The notes below the pieces were generated by a model, which was given only the letters and a program-made list of their open reading frames with translations, did not search any database and was not told the DNA's origin. 64,000 nt of DNA. It comes from Mycobacterium sp. MS1601 (GTDB taxonomy: Bacteria > Actinomycetota > Actinomycetes > Mycobacteriales > Mycobacteriaceae). Both the position numbers and the translations under genes were made by a program. Shown here piece by piece: positions 1 through 8,513 of the stretch. The first letter of the stretch is position 1, and each line of letters begins with the position of its first letter. Location: contig NZ_CP019420.1 of the NCBI RefSeq assembly GCF_001984215.1, positions 3,596,001-3,660,000 of the forward strand. Reading direction: 5' to 3'.

Positions 1-384
1 GTGATCATCGGCTACCTGTTGGTGCGTTTTGTCGCGGGGCCGCTGTCGTATGCCGCTGCTGTTCCCGGCGGCTTGTTCGCACCCTTGCTGGCCTTGGGTG
101 CGCTGTGGGGGCTGCTGTTCGTCAGTGGGTTCAACGCAGTGTGGGGCACCGACGTCGGAGCACTGGCCCTCCCGATGGCGTTGGTGGGGATGGCCGCCTT
201 CTTCGGCGCGACTGTGCGGGCTCCACTGACCGGAATCGTGATCGTCATCGAGATGACAGCCACCACGTCGGTGGCCGTGCCGATGCTGGCGGCCACCGCC
301 GCTGCGGTGCTGGTGTCGTACCTGACTGCGACCCCGCCCATCTACGACAGCCTCGGCGAGCGGATGGCTCCGGAGCCGCGATAG
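1..384 (+). CDS. CLC-family chloride channel/transporter, C-terminal fragment
   Basis: This is the 3' end of a voltage-gated chloride channel or H+/Cl- antiporter gene cut by the left edge of the window. The 127 visible residues contain the family motif GGLFAP (residues 23-28), which helps form the anion site, followed by hydrophobic helices including a stretch near residues 55-70 and a final helix near 90-110. The reading frame is open from base 1. The GTG there is probably an internal valine, because the protein begins in the middle of the membrane domain. There are no CBS domains after the membrane part, so it is a short bacterial-type CLC. Confidence 0.85.
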   Translation: MIIGYLLVRFVAGPLSYAAAVPGGLFAPLLALGALWGLLFVSGFNAVWGTDVGALALPMALVGMAAFFGATVRAPLTGIVIVIEMTATTSVAVPMLAATAAAVLVSYLTATPPIYDSLGERMAPEPR

Positions 385-391
385 CCGCCTG

Positions 392-616
392 TCACAGGCG
401 GTACATCTCCCGTGCCATCGCCGCCGCTTCGAAACAGTCCGGGCGGCGACGGGGTTGGACGCGCCTGCGCGAGCGCCACTCGGTCCACAACACGGCGACC
501 CAGCGCAAAACGCGTGCTTGCGGAGCCGATGGGGCGATCAGGACCGTGCCGGTGGGAGCGGTGACGGTGCCCAGTGCGCGGTAGCCGCGGGGCATCGTGG
601 CGGTGTTCTCGTTCAT
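392..616 (-). CDS. small basic hypothetical protein
   Basis: A 74-residue ORF convergent with the CLC gene, stopping 7 bases from it. I do not recognise it. It is rich in Arg and Ala, with a Trp/Val/Leu-rich centre (residues 38-48), an arginine patch (about 49-58) and a C-terminus ending AREMYRL that looks helical. No clear Shine-Dalgarno precedes the ATG. Codon use is mycobacterial but the ORF is short, so it could be spurious. If it is not real, the stretch 385-853 carries no gene. Confidence 0.4.
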   Translation of the reverse strand: MNENTATMPRGYRALGTVTAPTGTVLIAPSAPQARVLRWVAVLWTEWRSRRRVQPRRRPDCFEAAAMAREMYRL

Positions 617-853
617 GCGATTCAGCGTCGTCGGCGACGTGACGGCGGGCTTGGAGCCTTCGTGGAGATTGCAGAGAGACTCGGTGGAGGTGGGGCCGTC
701 ACAAAGTTGTCACTGTCGCTGAAAACTGTTCTACCTGGACATTCGGCACGTTGGATGGCAGTGCCCCCGTTGAACCACGGCAGAGTGGGTATGCGCCATC
801 GACGTTCAAGCCAGGCGACGTCTTCCGCAGAGAGGAAAGGAGCCGATCCCTCG
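617..853. other. intergenic region upstream of the di-metal protein gene
   Basis: I see no convincing gene here. The open frame continuing upstream of the ATG at 854 is arginine- and glycine-rich and unlike the conserved protein, so I treat it as untranslated. A purine-rich ribosome site (AGGAAAGGAG) lies at about 832-841, directly before the start of the next gene. The regulatory region must lie in this interval, but I could not define a promoter. Confidence 0.4.
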
Positions 854-1741
854 ATGGATCCGGCCGATCGAATTGCACCTGAAGAGGTGGCTCTGCGTCC
901 GCGACAGGTTCACTTCAACCTGGACGACGCCCCGCTGCACTGGATCCCGGGTGATCCGTACGGCTCTCACACTGTCACCGCTCTGAACCTGTTCCTGCCG
1001 TCCGCGGAGCGCTGGTTCAGCGCGCTGCTGTCCGACGCGCTCGAATACGTGCGGGCAGATCATCTTCGTGAGGAGATCGTCGGTTTCATCGGGCAGGAGG
1101 CCGTGCACGCGCAGACCCATGACCGCGTCCTCGTCGACTATCTGCTGCGCCACGGCATCGACCCTGCCCGATTCCTGGCCCAACTCGAGTGGGTGGCCGG
1201 ACAGTACGACCAGCAGATGGCCAAGGTTCCGAATCGGCACCGGCGCAAGGCGCTGGCGTCAGGCACGCACGCGTTGTGTGCTGCCGAGCACTTCACCGGC
1301 GTCCTCGGACACTGGGCGCTGAACAACTCCTGGGATGCGATGGGAGTGGATCCCACGCTCGCGGATCTGTATCGGTGGCATGGCGCGGAGGAGGTGGAGC
1401 ACCGCCATGTGTCCTACAACGTCGCCAAGTACTTCCACATGGACTTCGTGGCACAAGCGGTGTCCGGACTGATCGTCACCTTCGCGTTGGTGGGAATTGT
1501 GCTGCGCGGCACCAAGTTTCTGGTGCATGCCGACCCTGACCTGCCCAATCTCGGCTACCCCCGGCTGCTGTGGAAACTGCGGGCATCCGGAAAGCGCGGC
1601 GCCATCCCTACCGGCGGCATGATCGCCAGGGCGGCCGGGCGACTGTTCAAACCCGGTTACAACCCGACGGACGAGGGCGACACCGCGCAGGCGGTCGCGT
1701 ACCTGGCGACCTCCCCGGCGGCGCGCGCTGTCCATGGTTGA
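854..1741 (+). CDS. predicted metal-dependent hydrolase (PF10118 type), ferritin-like di-metal protein
   Basis: A 295-residue protein of the family annotated as predicted metal-dependent hydrolase. The start is the ATG behind AGGAAAGGAG. The sequence shows a carboxylate-bridged di-metal pattern on four helices: Glu52, Glu82-x-x-His85, Glu145 and Glu180-x-x-His183. A hydrophobic helix lies near residues 198-218. The stop overlaps the next start by eight bases (ATGGTTGA), so translation is coupled to a PDR-type reductase. The pattern and the reductase partner suggest a di-iron oxygenase-like enzyme rather than a hydrolase. That is inference, and the substrate is unknown. Confidence 0.8.
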   Translation: MDPADRIAPEEVALRPRQVHFNLDDAPLHWIPGDPYGSHTVTALNLFLPSAERWFSALLSDALEYVRADHLREEIVGFIGQEAVHAQTHDRVLVDYLLRHGIDPARFLAQLEWVAGQYDQQMAKVPNRHRRKALASGTHALCAAEHFTGVLGHWALNNSWDAMGVDPTLADLYRWHGAEEVEHRHVSYNVAKYFHMDFVAQAVSGLIVTFALVGIVLRGTKFLVHADPDLPNLGYPRLLWKLRASGKRGAIPTGGMIARAAGRLFKPGYNPTDEGDTAQAVAYLATSPAARAVHG

Positions 1742-2870
1742 GCCCAAGCGATTCCTGCACCGACTGCTCAAGCCCTACGCCGGCGAACCACCGCCGGGCC
1801 TGTACCGAACCCGTCGGCCGGACGCGCTGATCCGGATCGCCGGAGTGGCGGTACCGCACTTCATCTCGGTGGTCACCCGTCTTGGCGGCGACGCGGACCT
1901 TCCCGATCTTCCGACGACCGTCAGTAGACGTCGGGTGCGGGTGTCCGGTCGTCGTCAGGTGGCCCGCGACCAGGACGTCGTGCAACTCACGCTCGTCTCG
2001 CTGGATGGGTCTGCGCTGAGCCAGTGGCATCCGGGTGCCCACATCGACGTGCACCTGCCGTCTGGACGCGCACGGCAGTACTCGCTGTGCGGAGATCCGC
2101 AGCGCGCGCAGGAGTATCGCATCGCGGTCCGGTTGATCGGTAGCGCCGGAGGATCCGCCGAGGCGCACGCGCTGGCCGTCGGCGACGTGGTCGAAGTCAG
2201 CGAACCCCGCAACGCGTTCCTGCTGTCACTTCCCGGAACTGCCTCCCGCGCAGAGAGTTTGCGCTTCATTGCGGGCGGAATCGGGATCACGGCCATTCTG
2301 CCGATGGTGCGTCTGGCCGATCGGTTGGGCCTGTCCTGGTCGTTGTACTACACCGGCCGCAACCGGGACAGTCTGCCGTTCCTGGACGAACTGCTCGGGT
2401 TCGGTGACAACGTGTGCGTCCGCACCGACGACCAGTCCGGCCTGCCCACCGCGGACGACCTCCTGGTTGACATCGACAGTCGCACCGCCGTCTACGTCTG
2501 TGGCCCACCTGCGATGACCGACCTGGTGCAGCGCGCCATTCCCGTCGACTCGGGAATCGAGGTGCACGTCGAGAGGTTCTCACCGCTTCCGGTGGTCGAC
2601 GGTGTGCCCTTCCGCATGGTGCTCGGAGACGGCCATGTGGTGCCGGTGGCCTCAGATCAGAGCGCACTGGCAGCGCTGCGGGAGATCAGGCCGGACGTCG
2701 GCTATTCATGCCAGCAGGGCTTCTGCGGCAGTTGCGTACAACGGGTGTTGGAGGGCGACGTGGATCACCGCGACACCCTGCTCACCGACCAGCAGCGGCA
2801 GGACGGTCAGATGCTGGTCTGTGTGTCCCGCGCGAAAAGCAATGGTGCCCAGCTAATTCTGGATATCTGA
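1734..2870 (+). CDS. PDR/VanB-type ferredoxin reductase (flavin plus 2Fe-2S)
   Basis: A 378-residue electron-transfer protein with the phthalate dioxygenase reductase layout. A flavin-binding barrel comes first, with the RQYSL motif near residue 119. An NAD(P)-binding domain follows, with GGIGIT near 180 and VCGP near 260. A C-terminal plant-type ferredoxin carries Cys326, Cys331, Cys334 and Cys363 (C-x4-C-x2-C-x28-C). An N-terminal extension of about 60 residues precedes the barrel. The gene overlaps the upstream di-metal protein by eight bases, so it is the probable electron donor to that protein. This partnership is inferred from gene order. Confidence 0.88.
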   Translation: MVEPKRFLHRLLKPYAGEPPPGLYRTRRPDALIRIAGVAVPHFISVVTRLGGDADLPDLPTTVSRRRVRVSGRRQVARDQDVVQLTLVSLDGSALSQWHPGAHIDVHLPSGRARQYSLCGDPQRAQEYRIAVRLIGSAGGSAEAHALAVGDVVEVSEPRNAFLLSLPGTASRAESLRFIAGGIGITAILPMVRLADRLGLSWSLYYTGRNRDSLPFLDELLGFGDNVCVRTDDQSGLPTADDLLVDIDSRTAVYVCGPPAMTDLVQRAIPVDSGIEVHVERFSPLPVVDGVPFRMVLGDGHVVPVASDQSALAALREIRPDVGYSCQQGFCGSCVQRVLEGDVDHRDTLLTDQQRQDGQMLVCVSRAKSNGAQLILDI

Positions 2871-3011
2871 GAGATCCTCACGAACGCCGAATCTTGGGGT
2901 AAGTGATGGGGTTACACGTGTCGCGCAACTCTACGACCGGCGACGTGAACTCAGTCCGTTCCCATAGCGGTCTCTGATTGCTTCCTTAGCAATCGACAGC
3001 ACAGTGGAGGC

Positions 3012-3296
3012 ATGTCCCATTTGACCGAGGTCCGCAGCCACCGGGCAGCGTCGACCGGAAACCCCCGGCGCACGGCCACTGCGTTTCGATTGTCCCTTGC
3101 CGGCGCCGTCGTCGTCGCACTGCTGGGCGTGGCCGCTGCCACCGGACAGTGGTCCATGTCCACCGTGTCGGCTCTCCTCGGATTCGCCACCGCTGTGATG
3201 ATCATCGCCACCGTCTTCGTGGGGTGGGAACGTCAGGTCGATGCCGCCGAATCGGACGGTCTGGTCAAGCATTACGACCAGCACGTCCACGACTGA
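3012..3296 (+). CDS. small two-helix membrane protein
   Basis: A 94-residue protein with a basic N-terminus and two predicted transmembrane helices (about residues 28-45 and 54-70), followed by a charged, His-containing tail. A GGAGG-like site (GTGGAGGC) lies just before the ATG. I do not recognise the family with certainty. The layout, two helices then a charged cytoplasmic tail, resembles UsfY-like mycobacterial proteins such as the one ending at 20096, but the diagnostic N-terminal motif is absent. It stands alone between the reductase gene and a convergent DUF732 gene. Confidence 0.65.
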   Translation: MSHLTEVRSHRAASTGNPRRTATAFRLSLAGAVVVALLGVAAATGQWSMSTVSALLGFATAVMIIATVFVGWERQVDAAESDGLVKHYDQHVHD

Positions 3297-3470
3297 GGGC
3301 ATTCCTACCCGAAGCCACCGCCGCCGCGTGACAACAGCGGCGTGCCGACCCGGTGGTTCTGCTGGTGGCCCGGACGACGTACCGCGCTACTGGGGCAACG
3401 CGGATCGTGCCGCCTGTTCGGCGTCAATGCCGTAGCAAAGTGCCGACATTTCGGTATCGGTTACCGGCGG

Positions 3471-3770
3471 CTAGGCCGGGCAGTACACCTGAGTTGCGGC
3501 GCTCACGAATGACTCACTTTGCTCGACAGTCCAGTTGGCGGGACCGCTGATCTCGATGGCGATCTGCTCGGGTGCTTGGCCCGCTGCTGCGTAGTCGCAG
3601 ATGGCGTGGGCCAAGACGATGGCGTTCTCTGCCGACGAGTAGGGGATGGCCTCCCCGTCGATCCTGCTGATGAACATGTCGTCGTTGGCATCGGCCAACG
3701 CCGGTGTGGCCGTTCCCAAGGCCAGGCCGACTGCGGACACGCCTGCGGCGAGAATGATTCTGCCGTACAT
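3471..3770 (-). CDS. secreted DUF732 protein
   Basis: A 99-residue exported protein. The start is the ATG at 3770, preceded by AGAGGGG; an upstream in-frame ATG at 3785 has no ribosome site. Residues 1-25 form a signal peptide ending in ALA. The mature part shows the DUF732 pattern: an N-terminal FISRIDGE-like segment, a central A-x-x-IC-D segment and a Cys near the C-terminus, so the two cysteines probably form a disulfide. The family is abundant in mycobacteria and its function is unknown. Confidence 0.8.
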   Translation of the reverse strand: MYGRIILAAGVSAVGLALGTATPALADANDDMFISRIDGEAIPYSSAENAIVLAHAICDYAAAGQAPEQIAIEISGPANWTVEQSESFVSAATQVYCPA

Positions 3771-3906
3771 GTCAGCCCCTCTCATTTGTTTGCTGACAGC
3801 GATACGCTATGCCATCGTTGAACAATCGCACATCACTTTCGTCAAAGTTTGCGCAACCGTCACTGCATTGTCGTCAGCAAAACCCAATGAGTTTCACGGT
3901 TGTGAT

Positions 3907-5445
3907 TCAGCCTAGTCGTAATCGCACCGCCGCCAGCTCCACGGCCACCACCAGCGCACCCGTTGCTCCCGAGGCGTCGCCAACCGGGCGTCCCAGCAGG
4001 CTCTCGATGCGGTGTAGACGTTGGTACATCGTCTGGCGGTGAATGTTGAGTTCCCGGGCTGCGGCCACCCGTGAACCGGTGCGGAACAGGGTCGCCAGGG
4101 TCGTGATCAACTCTGCGGACCGTTCGGTGGTCAGCAGCGGTCCCAGCACCGCACGCACGAAGCGGTCCACGGCACTGGCGTCCAGTTGGGACAGCAGATG
4201 GTCGATGGCCACGTCCCGGGCCAGGCCCACGAATTCGGTCTCGGTGGCCAGATGGGCAGCCGTCGCAGCAGTGGACATAGCCTCCGCCAGGGCGGGAAGT
4301 TCCCGCGTGGGTTCGGCAACGCCGATGCGCAAGGCGCGCGGCAGGGGCGACGAATACAGCTGGGCCACCACCTCGTCAGCCAGTGACCCGGCCTGACGGC
4401 GAGCATCGAAACGCACGATCGACCGGTACCTGCCATCCCGGATCTCCGAGAGCACCGGCCGGTCATCTCGATGCAACACCGCCGCGAGTTCGGCGACCTG
4501 CAGCGGGCCGTCGACCGACAGCGCCACCACCCCGATGTACCAGCCACCCGGAGCAAACCCCAGCTCACCGGTGGCACGCCGCAACGCTGCCTCGGTGTCG
4601 GCCCGCAGCGCGGGCGGCCGGGAAGTGTCCTCGGCCAATGTCAGCAACCGGAACACTTCGCGCAGGTGCTGATCGGAACGTGTCAGTGGACGCCAACGCA
4701 GCAGCGCCAGTGCCAGCGACTCCGGTGCCCGCCGGCACACCGCGGTCACCATCTGCAGATCCACACCCGCACGCGGCAGCACCTCCAGCGTCGCAATGGT
4801 CACGCCCGCGGACTCGATGGTTGCCACGTGTGCGTACGCGCGCGGGCGTGCGCCATCCACCTCGGCGGAGGCCAGCACCGCGCCCGAGGCGGAGCGCACC
4901 GCGATGGAACAGCCGCTGAGGTCGCGCAGTGCCGACACCATGTCGTCGAGATCGCCCTGTGCGGCCAACACCCCGGCCAGAAGGTGCGTCACCTCGTCGT
5001 TGAAGTGCAGCGCTCGCACCGACTCATTCACCAGACGGCTGTTGATGGCCCTGGTGACCTCGACGAACCGCACCACCTCGGTGAGCTCGATGAGGGGAAA
5101 CCCACGCACAGTGGCCCGCTCCGCCAGCGCGACCGGAATGGTGCCCACCCGCGGTCTTTCCACCGCCAGCCCGGCGGCGCCGGCATCGGCCAGCGAGTCG
5201 ACGTAGGCGTGCAGCTGCTCGGCCGTGGAGTCGCGCAAGATGACGCCCGCAACCAGAAGCAACTCGCCACCGGTGAGCAGCTCGGCGATGTCGAGCACCT
5301 CACTGGTGTGCACCCAGCGGATCTCGGTGTCCAGGCGGTCCCATCCGGCCAGCACCTGGGGGCGGGCGGCAAACAGAGCGGGGTCGTCGAGCACATCACG
5401 CAGGCTCAGCGACGATTGAGGGGTCGGTGCGGGAATCACGGCCAC
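3907..5445 (-). CDS. PucR-family transcriptional regulator
   Basis: A 512-residue regulator. The N-terminal PucR-type ligand domain (about residues 10-130) begins with LSLRDVL and contains the family-typical GGELLLVAG segment. The middle is GGDEF-like/CdaR-type. The C-terminal helix-turn-helix (about 440-490) includes AARELNIHRQTMYQRL. PucR proteins control purine, allantoin or amino-acid catabolism. This gene is divergent from an NCS1 nucleobase permease and amidohydrolase pair, which are its likely targets. A six-base inverted repeat (ATAGAC-N5-GTCTAT) lies in the shared intergenic region and could be its operator. Confidence 0.9.
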   Translation of the reverse strand: MAVIPAPTPQSSLSLRDVLDDPALFAARPQVLAGWDRLDTEIRWVHTSEVLDIAELLTGGELLLVAGVILRDSTAEQLHAYVDSLADAGAAGLAVERPRVGTIPVALAERATVRGFPLIELTEVVRFVEVTRAINSRLVNESVRALHFNDEVTHLLAGVLAAQGDLDDMVSALRDLSGCSIAVRSASGAVLASAEVDGARPRAYAHVATIESAGVTIATLEVLPRAGVDLQMVTAVCRRAPESLALALLRWRPLTRSDQHLREVFRLLTLAEDTSRPPALRADTEAALRRATGELGFAPGGWYIGVVALSVDGPLQVAELAAVLHRDDRPVLSEIRDGRYRSIVRFDARRQAGSLADEVVAQLYSSPLPRALRIGVAEPTRELPALAEAMSTAATAAHLATETEFVGLARDVAIDHLLSQLDASAVDRFVRAVLGPLLTTERSAELITTLATLFRTGSRVAAARELNIHRQTMYQRLHRIESLLGRPVGDASGATGALVVAVELAAVRLRLG

Positions 5446-5480
5446 CTACTCGACTAAAGGTATATAAAACATCGAAATCT

Positions 5481-5497
5481 ATAGACGAAATGTCTAT
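5481..5497. promoter_or_regulatory. candidate PucR operator (inverted repeat)
   Basis: ATAGAC and GTCTAT form a perfect 6-bp inverted repeat with a 5-base spacer, in an AT-rich patch between the divergent regulator and permease starts. A TATATA-like element at about 5460-5466 could be the -10 box of the regulator on the minus strand. Binding by the adjacent PucR protein is inferred from position only. Confidence 0.5.
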
Positions 5498-5576
5498 CAC
5501 CGAATCGTGGATGGTGCTCTGAGGATGTAATCAACGCACCGACGCGGCCTACTCCTTTTCACGGACAGGAACCCAC

Positions 5577-6983
5577 ATGTCAGCTGTCTCCACGGGGGAA
5601 TCCACACCCGAGGCTCTCGAATCCGAGCTCGCGGTCATCCCCGAATCCGGCCGGACCACCGATGTCCGCGGCCAGTTCTGGATCTGGGCGGGCGCCAACA
5701 TCGCCCCCATCAACTGGGTGCTGGGTGCGCTCGGCGTGTCCATGGGCCTTGGCCTGTTCGAGACCATCGCCGTTCTGGCCGTCGGCAACGCCGTCGGCAT
5801 GTCGCTGTTCGGCATCTTCGTGGTGATCGGTCAGCGCACCGGCGTCACCGGAATGGTGCTCTCACGCGCGGTGTTCGGCCGCCGCGGCGCCTACGTCCCG
5901 GCCGCCGTGCAGTCGATCGTCTGCATGGGCTGGTGCGCGGTCAATACCTGGATCGTGCTCGATCTGGTGATGGCGCTGTTGGGGCGTATCGGCTTGGTGG
6001 ACCCGGAGAACAGCTCGGCGGCACCGAGAATCGCAGTGGCCGCCGTCATCATGGTGATCCAGGTGGTGATCGCGTGGTTCGGCTACCGCGTGATCTCGGC
6101 ATTCGAACGGTGGACGGTGCCGCCGACAGTGCTGGTGCTGGTGGCGATGACGTTGGTGGCGTGGTTCGGCCTCGACGTCCAGTGGGGCTACACCGGTGAC
6201 CCGGCACTGACCTCCGCAGAACACATCGCCGCGCTCACCGCTGTCATGACGGCCATCGGAATCGGTTGGGGCATCACCTGGTTGGGCTACGCCGGTGACT
6301 ACTCACGGTTCGTTTCCACCTCGGTGCCGGCCCGCAAACTGTTCCTGGCCAGTGCGCTGGGGCAGTTCATCCCGGTGGTGTGGCTGGGTGCCCTTGGCGC
6401 CACGCTGGCCACCTTGAGCTCGTCCACCGATCCCGGCGAGATCATCGTCGACGCCTACGGTGTGCTGGCCATCCCGGTGTTGCTGTTGGTGGTCCACGGT
6501 CCGCTGGCCACCAACATCCTCAACATCTACACGTGCACGGTGTCCACCCAGGCCCTCGACATCCGTATCGACCGCCGCATCCTCAACATCGTGATCGGTG
6601 TGGTCGCCATGGGCGTGGTGGTGGTGTTCGTGCTCAACGGTGACTTCGCAGCTACCATCGACGCCTGGCTGGTCGGCATCGTCGGATGGGTATCACCGTG
6701 GGCCGCAGTGGTTCTGGTGCACTGGTTCGTGATCGCCCGCCAGCAGGTGGACGCGCAGGCGCTGGTTGCCCCGGCCGATGCCGGGCTGGTGCCGGCTGTG
6801 CGACCCGCCGCACTGATCGCCCTGGGCATCGGCATCGTGTGCACGTGGCTGTTCATGTACGGCCTGCTGCCAATGCTCCAGGGGCCGGTAGCCATGGCGA
6901 TGGGTGGCATCGATTTGTCCTGGCTGGCCGGCGGAACCGCGGCCGCACTGAGCTACCTGGCACTGGACAAGGTGATTCGATGA
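5577..6983 (+). CDS. NCS1-family nucleobase:cation symporter
   Basis: A 468-residue permease with about 12 hydrophobic helices, starting near residue 40. It matches the cytosine/purine permease family (CodB-like): an N-terminal segment FWIWAGANIAPINWVLGA, which corresponds to the substrate/cation-site helix TM1, and the following GLFETIAVLAVGNAVG. It sits in the inner membrane and probably imports a purine, pyrimidine, hydantoin or allantoin-like ring. Its stop codon overlaps the ATG of the downstream amidohydrolase (ATGA), so uptake and ring deamination or opening are co-translated. Regulation by the divergent PucR protein is likely. Confidence 0.9.
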   Translation: MSAVSTGESTPEALESELAVIPESGRTTDVRGQFWIWAGANIAPINWVLGALGVSMGLGLFETIAVLAVGNAVGMSLFGIFVVIGQRTGVTGMVLSRAVFGRRGAYVPAAVQSIVCMGWCAVNTWIVLDLVMALLGRIGLVDPENSSAAPRIAVAAVIMVIQVVIAWFGYRVISAFERWTVPPTVLVLVAMTLVAWFGLDVQWGYTGDPALTSAEHIAALTAVMTAIGIGWGITWLGYAGDYSRFVSTSVPARKLFLASALGQFIPVVWLGALGATLATLSSSTDPGEIIVDAYGVLAIPVLLLVVHGPLATNILNIYTCTVSTQALDIRIDRRILNIVIGVVAMGVVVVFVLNGDFAATIDAWLVGIVGWVSPWAAVVLVHWFVIARQQVDAQALVAPADAGLVPAVRPAALIALGIGIVCTWLFMYGLLPMLQGPVAMAMGGIDLSWLAGGTAAALSYLALDKVIR

Positions 6984-8500
6984 ACTACCTGATCAACCAC
7001 GCGACCGTCCTGACGATGGACGGAGCTACCGGCGCCACTCCGGTGACCCGGTCCATCCGGATCGTCGACGGCGAGATCACCGCCGTTGCGGCAACACTCG
7101 ATACCGAACCGGGTGACACCGTGATCGACGGCAGGGACCGGCTGGTGGTACCGGGTTACGTCAACGCGCACACTCATTCCTGGGAGGCGCTGTTCCGGGC
7201 CCGGATGGACAATCTTCCCCTGGAACACTGGATGCTGTTGAGCTACCCGGTGCTGGGGCTGGCGCCGTTGTCACCGGATCTGATCCGGCTGCGGTCACAG
7301 TTGGTGGCCATCGAGTCGCTGCGCAACGGTGTCACCACTTTGGTGGACGACGTGCTCGAGATCCCGGGGCAGAACGAGGATCAACTGGCAGCGGTGTTCG
7401 AGGCATACGGCGACAGCGGTATCCGGGCCAACATCTCCGGGCACGTCATGGACCGGCCGTTCGTTGACCACTTCCCATTCCTGGGTGACGTGCTGGACTC
7501 CGACCTGCGCCGGCAACTCGATGCGCTGGCCGTGGTAGGCCAGGACGAGTACCTGGCCTACGCCAGGTCGTCGGCCCAGAGGTACTCCGATTACGCCGGT
7601 GGGCGACTGCGCTTCATGGTGGGACCCTCTGCACCACAACGGTGTTCGCCGGAACTGCTGACCGGGATCGACGCCCTGGCCGCGGAGTTCGACCTCGAGT
7701 TCCACATCCACGTCCTCGAGACCCGCACCCAGGCGGTGACTGCGGGCGAGTTCTACGGCAAGACCATGGTCGAATACCTGCATGCCCTCGGCGTGCTCAA
7801 CGAGCGTGTCACCATGGCGCACGGCATCTGGATGACAGACTCCGACATCGACGTGCTGGCCGACACCGGGGCCTCGGTGTCTCACAACCCCATCTCCAAT
7901 CTCAAACTCGGTTCCGGGATCGCGCCGTGGCGCAAGTACCTCGATGCCGGGGTGAACCTGGGAATCGGCACCGACGGGATGTCCAGCAGTGACACCGCCA
8001 GGATGTCCGAGGCGGTCAAGGCGGCTGCCCTGCTGCACAAGGTCACCGGCCCGGACTACCGTCAATGGCCGACGGCGGCCGAGGTGCTGACCGCGGGCAC
8101 CCTGGGCGGCGCACGGTCGGCCAGGCTGGGAGACGCCGTGGGCAGCATCGAAGTGGGCAAACGCGCCGACCTGGTGTTCTACGACATGACCTCGCTGGCG
8201 TTCACGCCGCGCAACAACCCGGAACTGCACCTGGTGTACTCGGAGAACGGGTCCTCCATCAACACCGTGATGGTGGACGGTCGAATCGTGATGCAGGACA
8301 ACACCTTGACCATGATCGACGAGCGGGCTGTGCTCGATGAACTGCAAGCCCGTGGGCCCGAACTGCGAAGCTGGCAGGCAGAGTTGGAGACGCTGAACCG
8401 GGCGCTGCTGCCTGCCTTCGACCGGCAGTACGCACAGGTGATGGACCGGCGCACCACCATGGATCGCTACAGCGGCCGCGGGGAGTGCTGGCTCAACTGA
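6980..8500 (+). CDS. amidohydrolase (cytosine/guanine deaminase-like)
   Basis: A 506-residue metal-dependent hydrolase. The start is the ATG overlapping the permease stop. The TIM-barrel metal ligands are visible: His64-x-His66 in VNAHTHSW, a His in the FHIHVLET segment, a His in TMAHGIW, and the Asp of GIGTDGMSSSD. C-terminal GSIEVGKRADLVFYD is the usual urease-superfamily closing strand. It belongs to the chlorohydrolase/guanine deaminase-like group. Coupling with an NCS1 permease suggests the substrate is a nucleobase or related heterocycle, but the exact one cannot be read from the sequence. Confidence 0.88.
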   Translation: MNYLINHATVLTMDGATGATPVTRSIRIVDGEITAVAATLDTEPGDTVIDGRDRLVVPGYVNAHTHSWEALFRARMDNLPLEHWMLLSYPVLGLAPLSPDLIRLRSQLVAIESLRNGVTTLVDDVLEIPGQNEDQLAAVFEAYGDSGIRANISGHVMDRPFVDHFPFLGDVLDSDLRRQLDALAVVGQDEYLAYARSSAQRYSDYAGGRLRFMVGPSAPQRCSPELLTGIDALAAEFDLEFHIHVLETRTQAVTAGEFYGKTMVEYLHALGVLNERVTMAHGIWMTDSDIDVLADTGASVSHNPISNLKLGSGIAPWRKYLDAGVNLGIGTDGMSSSDTARMSEAVKAAALLHKVTGPDYRQWPTAAEVLTAGTLGGARSARLGDAVGSIEVGKRADLVFYDMTSLAFTPRNNPELHLVYSENGSSINTVMVDGRIVMQDNTLTMIDERAVLDELQARGPELRSWQAELETLNRALLPAFDRQYAQVMDRRTTMDRYSGRGECWLN

Positions 8501-8513
8501 AGCCGGGGAACCG

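Noticed and set aside
721..734. KstR-like motif near 725 (AAAACTGTTC)
   Set aside because: The half-sites AAC and GTT are one base apart instead of two, so it does not fit the consensus.
455..853. N-terminal extension of the di-metal protein
   Set aside because: The upstream frame is Arg/Gly-rich, lacks similarity to the family, and a strong ribosome site precedes the ATG at 854.
3789..3881. Distant inverted repeat TTTGCTGAC / GTCAGCAAA upstream of the first DUF732 gene
   Set aside because: Arms are 75 bases apart with no compact structure between them; likely chance.
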